The notes: generated by a model from the sequence alone, not told the origin. Positions 1 to 8,721 are shown, counted from the first letter of the stretch. The stretch is DNA of 64,000 nucleotides from Streptomyces sp. 2114.4 (GCF_900187385.1 NZ_FYEY01000001.1:5208001-5272000); one strand, 5' to 3'. A program made the numbers and translations.

Positions 1-2
1 AG

Positions 3-1799
3 GAGCGCCCCGACGTCGATGCCGTCTACATGGAGGCCGTGCAGGCCGCCACGGGGCAGGGCGGCTGGCCGATGACCGTGTTTCTCACCCCCGACGCCGA
101 GCCCTTCTACTTCGGTACGTACTTCCCGCCCGAGCCGCGCCACGGCATGCCGTCCTTCGGGCAGATCCTGGAGGGGGTGCGCAGCGCCTGGACCGACCGG
201 CGGGACGAAGTCGGCGAGGTCGCCGGCCGGATCGTCGCCGACCTGGCCGGGCGGTCGCTGACCGAGTCGCTGCCCGCGGACCGGCGGCCCCCGCGTCCCG
301 AGGAGCTGCACGGTGCCCTGATGGGGCTGACCCGGGAATTCGACGCGGTGAACGGCGGGTTCGGCGGCGCGCCCAAGTTCCCGCCGGCCATGGTGCTGGA
401 GTTCCTGCTCCGCCACCACGCCCGCACCGGCTCCGAAGGAGCCCTGGAAATGGTGCAGGCGACCTGTGCGGCGATGGCTCGCGGCGGCATCTATGACCAG
501 CTCGGCGGCGGTTTCGCGCGCTATGCGGTGGACGCCACGTGGACCGTGCCGCACTTCGAGAAGATGCTCTACGACAACGCCCTGCTGTGCCGGACCTACG
601 CCCATCTGTGGCGGTCCACCGGCTCGGACGTGGCGCGCCGCATCGCGGTCGAGACCGCCGACTTCATGGTCCGGGAACTCCGCACCGACCAGGGCGGTTT
701 CGCCTCCGCGCTGGACGCGGACAGCGATGACGGCTCGGGCACCGGCAGGCATGTCGAGGGCGCCTACTACGTCTGGACGCCAGAGCAGCTGCGCGCCGTA
801 CTGGGCGAGGAGGACGCGGAGTTCGCGGCCACCCACTTCGGCGTCACCGAGGAAGGCACCTTCGAGGAGGGCGCCTCGGTCCTCCAGCTCCCGGATGCCG
901 GAGGACCGGTGGACGCCGACCGGGTGGCCTCGGTCAAGCAGCGGCTGCTCGCGGCGCGGGAGGAGCGGCCACGCCCCGGCCGGGACGACAAGATCGTCGC
1001 CTCCTGGAACGGGCTGGCCATCGCCGCGCTCGCCGAGACCGGCGCCTACTTCGACCGGCCGGACCTGATCCAGGCCGCCACCGACGCCGCCGACCTGCTG
1101 GTACGCGTGCACATGGACTGGCAGGGCCGGCTGCACCGCACCTCCCGCGACGGCGCCCCCGGCGCCAACTCCGGTGTCCTGGAGGACTACGCCGATGTCG
1201 CGGAGGGCTTCCTCACCCTGGCCTCCGTCACCGGGGAAGGCGTCTGGGTGGAGTTCGCGGGCTTCTTCCTGGACACCGTGCTGCTCCAGTTCACCACCGA
1301 GGACGGTGCGCTCTACGACACCGCGGCCGACGCCGAGGCCCTGATCCGCCGCCCCCAGGACCCGACCGACAATGCGACGCCCTCCGGGTGGACCGCGGCG
1401 GCCGGGGCCCTGCTGTCGTATGCCGCACTGACCGGCAGCGACCTCCACCGGAACGCCGCGGAGCGGGCCCTGGGCATCGTCACCGCGCTCGGCGGCCGGG
1501 CCCCGCGCTTCATCGGATGGGGGCTGGCCGTCGCCGAGGCCGCGCTGGACGGTCCGCGCGAGGTCGCCGTCGTCGGCCCGCAGGGCGATCCGGCCACCGT
1601 CGCGCTGCACCGCGCCGCCCTGCTCGGCACCGCCCCGGGGGCGGCCGTCGCGCTGGGCGAACCCGGGGTGGACGAGGTGCCGCTCCTCCAGGACCGCCCC
1701 CTGGTCGACGGCAAACCGGCCGCCTACGTCTGCCGCCGCTTCACCTGCGAGCGGCCGACGACGGATCCGCAGGAGCTGGCGGAGCGGCTCGGGAGGTAG
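3..1799 (+). CDS. DUF255/YyaL-type thioredoxin-domain protein, 5' truncated
   Basis: This is the C-terminal part (about 599 codons) of a YyaL/SPATA20-like protein. The reading frame is open from base 3, so the true start and the N-terminal thioredoxin-like active-site segment lie outside the window. What remains begins in the thioredoxin-like region (GGWPMTVFLTPD, FGTYFPP), followed by an alpha/alpha-barrel glycosidase-like domain with the family blocks GGFGGAPKFPP, GGIYDQLGGGFARYAVD and PHFEKMLYDNALL. Proteins of this family are about 670 residues long, so roughly 70 residues are missing. The biochemical role of the bacterial family is not established. An ATG at base 30 is internal and is not taken as the start. 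No terminator was seen before the next gene, which has its own promoter. Confidence 0.9.
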   Translation, partial: ERPDVDAVYMEAVQAATGQGGWPMTVFLTPDAEPFYFGTYFPPEPRHGMPSFGQILEGVRSAWTDRRDEVGEVAGRIVADLAGRSLTESLPADRRPPRPEELHGALMGLTREFDAVNGGFGGAPKFPPAMVLEFLLRHHARTGSEGALEMVQATCAAMARGGIYDQLGGGFARYAVDATWTVPHFEKMLYDNALLCRTYAHLWRSTGSDVARRIAVETADFMVRELRTDQGGFASALDADSDDGSGTGRHVEGAYYVWTPEQLRAVLGEEDAEFAATHFGVTEEGTFEEGASVLQLPDAGGPVDADRVASVKQRLLAAREERPRPGRDDKIVASWNGLAIAALAETGAYFDRPDLIQAATDAADLLVRVHMDWQGRLHRTSRDGAPGANSGVLEDYADVAEGFLTLASVTGEGVWVEFAGFFLDTVLLQFTTEDGALYDTAADAEALIRRPQDPTDNATPSGWTAAAGALLSYAALTGSDLHRNAAERALGIVTALGGRAPRFIGWGLAVAEAALDGPREVAVVGPQGDPATVALHRAALLGTAPGAAVALGEPGVDEVPLLQDRPLVDGKPAAYVCRRFTCERPTTDPQELAERLGR

Positions 1800-1858
1800 T
1801 GGCCCGCCCGGCACCCCCGCCCGCACCCCGCCCGGAAGTCCCAGGACCAGCGACCGGT

Positions 1859-1890
1859 TTGACCTTGACGTGCGCGTCAGGTTCTAGCCT
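1859..1890 (+). promoter_or_regulatory. MerR-type promoter with overlong spacer and dyad
   Basis: A -35 element TTGACC (1859-1864) and a -10 element TAGCCT (1885-1890) are separated by 20 bp instead of 17. The spacer carries an imperfect dyad, ACCTTGAC (1862-1869) and GTCAGGTT (1876-1883). The overlong spacer with a central dyad is the hallmark of promoters activated by MerR-family proteins. The predicted transcription start falls on the ATG at 1897, so the transcript is probably leaderless. The MerR gene at 4419 is the obvious candidate regulator (inference). Confidence 0.75.
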
Positions 1891-1896
1891 CGGGGC

Positions 1897-2904
1897 ATGA
1901 CTCCCCGAACACACCGTGAAGTCCGCCTGGCCGCCCGCCCCAAGGGGCCCGTCACCGATGATCTCTTCGAGATCGTGGAGGTGCCGGTTCCGGAACCCGG
2001 GCCCGGCCAGGTGCTGGTCCGCAACACCGTGATGGGTGTCGCCGCTGTGATGCGCACGCTGATGGACGAGACCAGCGTGGTGCCGATGCCCTCCTACCAG
2101 GTCGGCGAACCGCTGTACGGGTCCGCTCTCGGCGAGGTGGTCGCCGCCCCGGGGACCGACCTCGATCCCGGTGACCTGGTGGAACACCAGCTCGGCTGGC
2201 GGGAATACGCGGTGGTGGACGCCGACCAGGTGCACCGGCTCGACCCCGGTCTGCTGCCCGATCCGGGCGCCTTCCTCTCCCAGGGGCCCACCGCCTGGAT
2301 GGGCGTGGTGCACGGCGCCGAAGTACGCCCCGGCGACACCGTCTTCGTCACCGGGGCGGCGGGCGGGGTGGGCACCCTGGCGGGCCAGATCGCCCGGCTG
2401 CGCGGCGCCGCCCGGATCATCGGCAGCACGGGATCGCCGGAGAAGGCGGACCGGCTGATCAAGGAATTCGGTTATGACGCGGTGGTGATCCGCGGTGCGG
2501 GCCCGATCGCGGACCAACTGCGCGCGGCCGCCCCGGAAGGCATCGACGCGGTCTTCGACAACGTCGGCGGCGAACAGCTACAGGCCGCCCTCGCCCTCGC
2601 CAACCGGGGCGCCCGGATCGCCATCGTCGGGGCGCTCTCCAGCCAGCTCGGCGGGGAGGGCACTCCCGCCACCCTCGAGATCGACCCCCTCTCGCTGCTC
2701 TCCCGCAGCATCACCCTGCGCGGTGTCGCCCTGTACGACCACCTGGACCTGATCCCGGAGTGGAACCAGCGGTTCGGCGAGGGACTGCGCGACGGCACCC
2801 TCACCTTCCCGCACGCCCGGCTGCGCGGCATCGAACAGGCGCCGCGCGCACTGCGCGAGCTGACCGAGGGGCGCCATCTGGGCGCGGTGCTCGTGGAGTT
2901 GTGA
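1897..2904 (+). CDS. NADP-dependent medium-chain oxidoreductase (MDR, zinc-less)
   Basis: The 335-residue protein belongs to the zinc-independent MDR group that includes prostaglandin/leukotriene reductases and CurA-like enzymes, which reduce activated double bonds of enones with NADPH. The N-terminal GroES-like part (residues 1-130) lacks the catalytic zinc ligands of alcohol dehydrogenases. The Rossmann part carries the nucleotide-binding block VFVTGAAGGVGTLAGQIA near residues 149-166, and a later VFDNVGG block is typical of the group. The ATG at 1897 fits a leaderless transcript from the MerR-type promoter. Such promoters often drive stress or xenobiotic-response oxidoreductases, but the substrate here is unknown. 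The gene ends 74 bp before the amidase. Confidence 0.88.
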   Translation: MTPRTHREVRLAARPKGPVTDDLFEIVEVPVPEPGPGQVLVRNTVMGVAAVMRTLMDETSVVPMPSYQVGEPLYGSALGEVVAAPGTDLDPGDLVEHQLGWREYAVVDADQVHRLDPGLLPDPGAFLSQGPTAWMGVVHGAEVRPGDTVFVTGAAGGVGTLAGQIARLRGAARIIGSTGSPEKADRLIKEFGYDAVVIRGAGPIADQLRAAAPEGIDAVFDNVGGEQLQAALALANRGARIAIVGALSSQLGGEGTPATLEIDPLSLLSRSITLRGVALYDHLDLIPEWNQRFGEGLRDGTLTFPHARLRGIEQAPRALRELTEGRHLGAVLVEL

Positions 2905-2978
2905 GGCCGCGGCCCCGGGCCCTCGTGCGGCGGGGCGATTGCCCCGCCGTTGTCGGTGCCCGGTTGTAGCCTGCACGC

Positions 2979-4340
2979 GTGACCACCTTGCTCGGGCAGC
3001 GATCCCTCGTCCAGGAGGCCGCGGCGCTACGGGACGGCACGGACGACCCCGTCGACGCGGCGAACCGTTCGTGTGACCGTATCGACGCCGTCGATCCGCA
3101 GGTGCGGGCCTTTGTGCCCGAGGCCGGGCGGCGTACGCGGCTCCTGGAGGCGGCGCGCCGGAAGGCGGCGACCGCTCCTCGCCCGGCCGCCGGCCGGCCC
3201 GCCCTGTACGGCGTTCCCGTAGGCATCAAGGACATCGTGCATGCCGACGGGCTGCCCACCCGCGCGGGCTCGGAGCTGCCGCCCGAGGTGCTCGCAGGCC
3301 CGCAGGCCACGGTCGTCGGCCGGCTGTGTGCCGCCGGTGCGCTGATCGCGGGCAAGACGGTCACCGCGGAGTTCGCGGTGACCGCCCCGGGCCCGACCCG
3401 CAATCCGCACCACCCGGCGCATACGCCCGGTGGTTCGAGCAGCGGCTCCGCAGCCGCGGTCGCCGCCGGGATGGTGCCGCTGGCCATCGGGACACAGACC
3501 GTCGGCTCGATGATCCGGCCCGCCGCCTACTGCGGAGTGGTCGGCTTCAAGCCGAGCTACGGGCGCATACCGGTCGACGGGGTGATCCCCAACGCCGCGA
3601 GTTTCGACACCCTCGGCTGCTTCGCCACGGATGTGGCCGGTGTCGCGCTGGCGGCGTCGGTGCTGGTCGACGGCTGGCGGGCGCGGGACGGTGCGGGCCG
3701 GACCGTGCTCCCGGTACTGGGCGTGCCGGCCGGCCCCTACCTGGAGCGCGCCGACGGCGAGGCGCTGCGGGCCTTCGCGGAGCAGCGCGAGCTGCTGCGG
3801 GCGGCCGGGTACGTCATCCACGAGGTGCCGGTGATGGACGACTTCGAGCAGATCGTGGACCAGCTGTTCACGATGAACCGCTACGAGGTCGCCCGGGCTC
3901 ACGCCGACTGGTTCGTGCGCTTCGGCGACCGCTACCGGCCGGAGACCACCTCGGCCATCCGGCAGGGACACACCATCGGGGACGCCGCCTACGAAGCCGC
4001 CCGCGGACGGCGTCAGGCCTTCCGCGCCCGGCTCGCGGCGGACCGCGCCGCGGCGGGTGTCGAGCTGTGGATCGCCCCGTCGGCCACCGGCCCCGCGCCC
4101 GCCGGCCTCACCACCACGGGCAGCTCGATCATGTGCCTGCCCTGGAGCAATGCCGGGCTGCCGTCCGTCAGCGTGCCCGCCGGCCGCGCCGCGGGCGGAC
4201 TGCCGCTCGCGCTCCAGCTCGTCGGCGGATTCGGCGCGGACGAAGACCTGCTGTACGGGGCGGCGGGGATCGAGCGCGTACTGAACGCCGCGAGTCCCCG
4301 GCACGAGGACGGCAGGCCGGACCCGGCCCGGAGGGGCTGA
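2979..4340 (+). CDS. amidase signature (AS) family amidase
   Basis: The 453-residue protein is an amidase-signature hydrolase. It shows the Ser-cisSer-Lys machinery: Lys84 in GVPVGIKDIVH, the glycine/serine block GGSSSGS at 151-157, and the nucleophile Ser177 in TQTVGSMIRPAAYCG. AS enzymes hydrolyse carbon-nitrogen bonds of amides, and the substrate cannot be read from sequence. It lacks GatA-specific context (no GatB/GatC nearby) and the C-terminal extension of allophanate hydrolase. The GTG start at 2979 lies 6 nt after a TAGCCT -10-like element (2967-2972), with no Shine-Dalgarno sequence, so a leaderless message is possible. It is followed by the MerR gene on the same strand. Confidence 0.88.
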   Translation: MTTLLGQRSLVQEAAALRDGTDDPVDAANRSCDRIDAVDPQVRAFVPEAGRRTRLLEAARRKAATAPRPAAGRPALYGVPVGIKDIVHADGLPTRAGSELPPEVLAGPQATVVGRLCAAGALIAGKTVTAEFAVTAPGPTRNPHHPAHTPGGSSSGSAAAVAAGMVPLAIGTQTVGSMIRPAAYCGVVGFKPSYGRIPVDGVIPNAASFDTLGCFATDVAGVALAASVLVDGWRARDGAGRTVLPVLGVPAGPYLERADGEALRAFAEQRELLRAAGYVIHEVPVMDDFEQIVDQLFTMNRYEVARAHADWFVRFGDRYRPETTSAIRQGHTIGDAAYEAARGRRQAFRARLAADRAAAGVELWIAPSATGPAPAGLTTTGSSIMCLPWSNAGLPSVSVPAGRAAGGLPLALQLVGGFGADEDLLYGAAGIERVLNAASPRHEDGRPDPARRG

Positions 4341-4418
4341 CCACGCCGGAGAGGGGGAGAACGCGGAGGGTGACCGACCGGGCGGAGAGGGGATGGACGC
4401 GCCGGAGAGGGAGGGGAT

Positions 4419-4982
4419 ATGCGTATCGGGGACGCGGCGGTGGCCGCCGGTATGACACCGCGGGCGCTGCGCTACTACGAGCAGCAGGGGCTGGTGACGG
4501 CCCGGAGGACCCCGTCAGGCCACCGGGTGTACGACGCGGAGGACATCCGCCGGCTGAGGGTGGTGCGCGCGCTGCGGGACGCGGGGCTGACGGTGGGCGA
4601 TGTGCGGACGTTTGCGCACCTGCTGCACACGATGCCGGCCGACGACGTACCGGATCTTCTTCCCCGGGCCCTGGGTTCCGGCCGCTGTTCGGATGTCGAG
4701 GCGGTGGCCCGGCGCCGGCTCGCCGACCTGGATGCCCGTATCGAGCGGCTGTCGCAACTACGGGCACGACTCGCGGCACGCCTGGGCGAACCGGTGGCCG
4801 GGCCACCGGAGCCGGGGAATCCGGGGGAACGGGGAAAGCAGGCCGGGCCGGGGCGGCCGGCCGGACCGGGGGAGCAGGGGAAGGCCGGGCCGGGCGCCAC
4901 GGTCCGCGCCGGGGCGGACAGCGGCCCGATCTTCCGGCTGGACGCCGTGCCGCCTCCAGGGGCCGCGGCCCTCAGAGCGTGA
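4419..4982 (+). CDS. MerR family transcriptional regulator
   Basis: The 187-residue protein has a canonical N-terminal MerR winged-helix (MRIGDAAVAAGMTPRALRYY, residues 1-20, then the wing through about residue 70), an effector/dimerisation helix, and a long Gly/Pro-rich disordered tail from about residue 127. The tail has no cysteine cluster, which argues against a metal sensor of MerR/CueR type. The ATG has a purine-rich GGAGAGGGAGGGG Shine-Dalgarno region just upstream. The last 11 bp overlap the 3' end of the convergent TetR gene. A MerR-type promoter stands in front of the oxidoreductase two genes upstream and is the most likely target (inference). Confidence 0.9.
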   Translation: MRIGDAAVAAGMTPRALRYYEQQGLVTARRTPSGHRVYDAEDIRRLRVVRALRDAGLTVGDVRTFAHLLHTMPADDVPDLLPRALGSGRCSDVEAVARRRLADLDARIERLSQLRARLAARLGEPVAGPPEPGNPGERGKQAGPGRPAGPGEQGKAGPGATVRAGADSGPIFRLDAVPPPGAAALRA

Positions 4983-5595
4983 GCCCCCGCTCCAGTACGT
5001 CCAGGGCGCGGTGGACGGATGCCTCGGGACCGGTGGTCCGGCTGCTCTCCCCCCAGTGCAGCAGCGCCTCCTGGAGCGCGGCCAGGATCACGTCGCTGAT
5101 CACCCGCAGCTCCAGGTCGTCGGCCGGGCGGCCGGAGCGCTCCGCCAGCACGGCGGTGAGCATCGCGGCGTCCCGTGCGGTGTGCTCCGCCGTACGGCCC
5201 CGGACGGCGGGCACCTCACGGATCAGCCGGAGGCGCTGGACGAGCTCGCCACGCTGCTCGGCGGCCATCGCGCGCAGTGTCTCGATGCTGACCTGCCGCA
5301 CCGACTCGATCACCGGCTCGTCCGCGGGACGGGCCCGGATCCCGTTCTCCAGTACGGCGTCGTACTCGTCCGTGAGCACGATGTCTTCCTTGGCGGGGAA
5401 GTAGCGGAAGACCGTGCTCGGGGAGACGTCCGCGGCCGCGGCGATCTGGTCGACGGGGGTCGCGTCGTACCCCTGTTCCTCGAAGAGCCGGTAGGCGGCC
5501 CGCCGGATCGCCTGCCGGGTCTGGATCTTCTTCCGCTCCCGCCGCCCGGGCTGCGGTGTCCCGGTCGGCGTGGTGGCAGAGGTGCGTACGGCCAT
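4972..5595 (-). CDS. TetR family transcriptional regulator
   Basis: This is a TetR repressor of about 207 residues. The N-terminal helix-turn-helix (IRRAAYRLFEEQGYDATPVD, then IAAAADVSPSTVFRYFPAKE) is followed by a ligand-binding domain with no assignable ligand. A start at 5595 (MAVRTSA) or 5604 (MLRMAVR) is preferred. The frame is open up to 5748, but that extension is translated from an 11-bp tandem repeat array and looks non-coding. The gene overlaps the convergent merR gene by 11 bp at its 3' end. The repeat array lies about 75 bp upstream of the start and may be its own regulatory region. Confidence 0.87.
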   Translation of the reverse strand: MAVRTSATTPTGTPQPGRRERKKIQTRQAIRRAAYRLFEEQGYDATPVDQIAAAADVSPSTVFRYFPAKEDIVLTDEYDAVLENGIRARPADEPVIESVRQVSIETLRAMAAEQRGELVQRLRLIREVPAVRGRTAEHTARDAAMLTAVLAERSGRPADDLELRVISDVILAALQEALLHWGESSRTTGPEASVHRALDVLERGLTL

Positions 5596-5669
5596 GCGCA
5601 GCATTGTCGGGCATCGGGCCGCCCGGAGGCCACGGCCGCCCTCCCGCGCGCAGCACGCGCCGAGCGAGC

Positions 5670-5768
5670 CCCGGGGAATCACCTGGCAATCACCGAGCAA
5701 GCTGTGGGCAATCACCTGGCAATCGCCGGGCAAGCACTGGGCAAGCACTGGGCAAGGCCGAGCAACGG
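5670..5768. repeat. tandem array of 11-bp repeats upstream of TetR gene
   Basis: Nine consecutive 11-bp units fill 5670-5768 without gaps. Read on the plus strand they include ACCTGGCAATC (5681-5691 and 5714-5724), ACCGAGCAAGC, TGTGGGCAATC, GCCGGGCAAGC and ACTGGGCAAGC, with consensus RCYKGGCAAKC. The first and last units are more diverged. Eleven base pairs is close to one turn of B-DNA, so every copy faces the same side of the helix. The period is not a multiple of three, so this is not a coding repeat. It lies between hlyIII (stop at 5885) and tetR (start at 5595). Confidence 0.9.
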
Positions 5769-5884
5769 CTGAGCGACCGCGAAAGCCCGATGTCAGTGGG
5801 GCGTGTCACGCTGTGGATATGAAGAATTACGCTCGGGGACGACAGGGGGCGGGGCGGCCGCTCGGGGCCGCCGGGTGCGCGGCC

Positions 5885-6601
5885 TCAGGCGTGCGAATAG
5901 GCCACCAGGGAGATGCCGATGTAGTGCACGACGAACGCCGCCAGGGTGAGGGAGTGGAAGACCTCGTGGAAGCCGAACCACCGTGGTGAGGGGTTGGGGC
6001 GCTTGATCCCGTAGATCACGCCGCCGGCGCTGTAGAGCAGCCCGCCGACGATCACCAGTACCAGCACGGCGACGCCGCCGGTGCGCAGGAAGTCGGGCAG
6101 GAAGAAGACGGCGGCCCAGCCCATGGCGATGTAGCAGGGGGTGTAGAGCCAGCGTGGAGCGCCGACCCAGAAGACCCGGAAGGCGATCCCGGCCAGCGCG
6201 GCCGCCCAGACCGCCCAGAGCAGCGCCTGCCCGCGGGATCCGGGCATGAGCAGCATCGTCAGGGGCGTGTAGGTGCCCGCGATGATCAGGAAGATATTGG
6301 CGTGGTCGAGCCGGCGCAGCACGCCGTCGGCCCGCGGCCCCCAATTGCCCCGGTGGTAAAGGGCGCTGACCCCGAAGAGCAGGCAGGCGGTCATGGTGTA
6401 GATGGCGCAGGCCAGGCGGCCGCGGGGGCTGTCGGCGAGGGCGGTCAGTATGACCCCGGCGAGGAGGACGGCGGGGAACATTCCGGCGTGCAGCCAGCCG
6501 CGCAGTTTGGGTTTCAGGGGCGCGGTCGCGGCGGCGACCGCCGCGATCGCGGGCGGCGCGGAGGGGGGCTGGCTCTCGGCGGCGTCGGGCGCGGAAGTCA
6601 T
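5885..6601 (-). CDS. hemolysin III family (PAQR-type) membrane protein
   Basis: The 238-residue integral membrane protein has about seven transmembrane segments. It has the conserved PAQR/HlyIII motifs: SALYHR (motif A), DHANIFLIIAGTYTP (motif B) and FHEVFHSLTLAAFVVHYI (motif C). The His, Asp and Ser of these motifs form a zinc site in related alkaline ceramidase/adiponectin-receptor proteins. Bacterial members are called hemolysin III by homology, and a hemolytic role is not implied. The ATG at 6601 has no Shine-Dalgarno sequence, and a TAGGTA/TAGCAT -10-like element lies within about 17 nt, so translation is probably leaderless. Transcription reads towards the 11-bp repeat array and tetR. 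Confidence 0.92.
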   Translation of the reverse strand: MTSAPDAAESQPPSAPPAIAAVAAATAPLKPKLRGWLHAGMFPAVLLAGVILTALADSPRGRLACAIYTMTACLLFGVSALYHRGNWGPRADGVLRRLDHANIFLIIAGTYTPLTMLLMPGSRGQALLWAVWAAALAGIAFRVFWVGAPRWLYTPCYIAMGWAAVFFLPDFLRTGGVAVLVLVIVGGLLYSAGGVIYGIKRPNPSPRWFGFHEVFHSLTLAAFVVHYIGISLVAYSHA

Positions 6602-6612
6602 GGCGCAATGCT

Positions 6613-6630
6613 ACCTACGCGACCGTAAGT
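6613..6630 (-). promoter_or_regulatory. inverted repeat at the hlyIII promoter
   Basis: ACCTACG (6613-6619) and CGTAAGT (6624-6630) form a near-perfect 7-bp dyad with a 4-bp spacer. It overlaps the expected -10 region of the leaderless hlyIII transcript. A second dyad, TGGTGA-CGG-TCACCA, lies at 6649-6663. Both are of a size that suits TetR-type dimers. The TetR gene downstream of hlyIII is a possible regulator, which is an inference. Confidence 0.45.
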
Positions 6631-6839
6631 TACCGATTCGTGGCGGAGTGGTGACGGTCACCAAAGCGCCCTCTGGACAGAACTCCCTCCGGGTCGGATG
6701 ATCAAATGAGTGCGGTCGGCACCGGATGAGCGGTCACGAAGCATCCGGGTCGCAGCCCCCAAGGGGCAGGCAAACAAAAGAAGCGGATTTCCCTGCAAAA
6801 CGGGCATAAATCCGTCCACACCCTCATCTAGGAGCGATC

Positions 6840-8663
6840 GTGGCGCGCGACAACGCGGCTCCCTCTGCCCATCCGACCCGTCACCAGGACCTCATCTCCT
6901 GGGTCGACGAGATCGCAGCGCTCACCCAGCCCGACCGGGTCGTCTGGTGTGACGGCTCGGAGGCGGAGTACGAGCGTCTGTGCGAGGAGCTCGTCGACAA
7001 GGGCACGTTCAAGAAGCTCGACCCGATCAAGCGCCCCAACTCGTACTACGCCGCCTCCGACCCCTCGGACGTGGCGCGCGTCGAGGACCGCACCTTCATC
7101 TGCTCCGAGAAGGAGGAGGACGCCGGCCCGACCAACCACTGGAAGGCCCCCGCCGAGATGCGGGAGATCTTTACCGGTGAGAAGGGCGTCTTCCGCGGTT
7201 CGATGAAGGGCCGGACGATGTACGTCGTCCCGTTCTGCATGGGCCCGCTCGGCTCGCCGCTCTCCGCGATCGGTGTGGAGATCACCGACTCCGCCTACGT
7301 CGCGGTCTCGATGCGCACCATGACGCGCATGGGGCAGCCGGTGCTCGACGAACTCGGCGAGGACGGCTTCTTCGTCAAGGCCGTGCACACCCTCGGCGCC
7401 CCCCTGGCCGAGGGCGAGGCCGACGTGCCGTGGCCGTGCAACTCCACCAAGTACATCTCGCACTTCCCCGAGGACCGCGAGATCTGGTCCTACGGCTCGG
7501 GCTACGGCGGCAACGCCCTGCTCGGCAAGAAGTGTTACGCGCTGCGGATCGCCTCCGTCATGGCACGTGACGAGGGCTGGCTCGCCGAGCACATGCTGAT
7601 CCTCAAACTCACCCCGCCGCAGGGCGAGCCCAAGTACGTCGCGGCGGCCTTCCCGTCCGCCTGCGGCAAGACCAACCTCGCGATGCTGGAGCCCACGATC
7701 TCCGGCTGGACGGTCGAGACCATCGGCGACGACATCGCCTGGATGCGCTTCGGCGAGGACGGCCGCCTCTACGCCATCAACCCCGAGGCCGGATTCTTCG
7801 GTGTCGCCCCCGGCACCGGCGAGCACACCAATGCCAACGCCATGAAGACGATGTGGGGCAACTCCGTCTTCACCAACGTCGCGCTCACCGACGACGGCGA
7901 CGTCTGGTGGGAGGGCATGACGGAGGAGAAGCCCGCCCATCTGACCGACTGGAAGGGCAACGACTGGACCCCGGAGTCCGAGACCCCGGCCGCCCACCCC
8001 AACGCCCGTTTCACCGTCCCGGCCGGCCAGTGCCCGATCATCGCGCCCGAGTGGGAAGACCCCAAGGGCGTGCCGATCTCGGCGATCCTCTTCGGTGGCC
8101 GCCGCGCCAGCGCCGTCCCGCTGGTGACCGAGTCGCTGACCTGGCAGCACGGCGTCTTCCTCGGCGCCAACGTCGCCAGCGAGAAGACCGCGGCGGCCGA
8201 GGGGAAGGTCGGCGAGCTGCGCCGCGACCCGTTCGCCATGCTGCCGTTCTGCGGCTACAACATGGGCGACTACATGGGTCATTGGGTCAAGGTCGGTGCC
8301 GACAAAGACCAGTCCAAGCTGCCGAAGATCTACTACGTCAACTGGTTCCGCAAGGACGACAAGGGCCGCTTCGTCTGGCCCGGCTTCGGCGAGAACAGCC
8401 GGGTGCTCAAGTGGATCGTCGAGCGCCTGGACGGGAAGGCCGAGGGCGTCGAGACCCCCATCGGTGTGCTGCCCACGAAGGACGCGCTGGACACCGACGG
8501 CCTGGACCTCGACGACGCCGACCTCGACTTCCTGCTCACCGTCGACAAGGACGTGTGGCGCGAGGAGGCGGCGCTGATCCCCGAGCACCTCAACACCTTC
8601 GGTGACCACACGCCGAAGGAGTTGTGGGACGAGTACCGCGCACTGGTCCAGCGGCTCGGCTAG
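6840..8663 (+). CDS. pckG: phosphoenolpyruvate carboxykinase (GTP)
   Basis: The 607-residue protein converts oxaloacetate and GTP to phosphoenolpyruvate, GDP and CO2, the gluconeogenic entry step in the cytosol. It is the GTP-type enzyme. The nucleotide P-loop FPSACGKTNLA (about residues 273-283), with its reactive cysteine, and the kinase-2 motif GDDIAW (about 296-301) are both present. The PEPCK-specific stretch YGSGYGGNALLGKKCYALRI lies around residue 220, and the length matches the family. The GTG start at 6840 has AGGAG at 6831-6835. The gene stands alone, and a strong terminator hairpin follows at 8686. Confidence 0.98.
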   Translation: MARDNAAPSAHPTRHQDLISWVDEIAALTQPDRVVWCDGSEAEYERLCEELVDKGTFKKLDPIKRPNSYYAASDPSDVARVEDRTFICSEKEEDAGPTNHWKAPAEMREIFTGEKGVFRGSMKGRTMYVVPFCMGPLGSPLSAIGVEITDSAYVAVSMRTMTRMGQPVLDELGEDGFFVKAVHTLGAPLAEGEADVPWPCNSTKYISHFPEDREIWSYGSGYGGNALLGKKCYALRIASVMARDEGWLAEHMLILKLTPPQGEPKYVAAAFPSACGKTNLAMLEPTISGWTVETIGDDIAWMRFGEDGRLYAINPEAGFFGVAPGTGEHTNANAMKTMWGNSVFTNVALTDDGDVWWEGMTEEKPAHLTDWKGNDWTPESETPAAHPNARFTVPAGQCPIIAPEWEDPKGVPISAILFGGRRASAVPLVTESLTWQHGVFLGANVASEKTAAAEGKVGELRRDPFAMLPFCGYNMGDYMGHWVKVGADKDQSKLPKIYYVNWFRKDDKGRFVWPGFGENSRVLKWIVERLDGKAEGVETPIGVLPTKDALDTDGLDLDDADLDFLLTVDKDVWREEAALIPEHLNTFGDHTPKELWDEYRALVQRLG

Positions 8664-8685
8664 CCGCCGCACCGCTCACCGCCCG

Positions 8686-8721
8686 GCCGGGGCCCCGCAC
8701 CTTCGCGTGCGGGGCCCCGGC
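8686..8721 (+). terminator. terminator hairpin after pckG
   Basis: A perfect 15-bp inverted repeat (8686-8700 with 8707-8721) with a 6-nt loop, CTTCGC, lies 22 bp after the pckG stop. No long U-tract follows, as is usual in Streptomyces terminators. Confidence 0.85.

Noticed and set aside
5670..5768. Short CRISPR-like array
   Set aside because: Units are 11 bp, contiguous and without spacers, so this is a tandem repeat rather than CRISPR.
6828..8672. Long open frame antisense to pckG
   Set aside because: High-GC shadow of the real gene. Codon-position bias and family conservation clearly support pckG on the plus strand.
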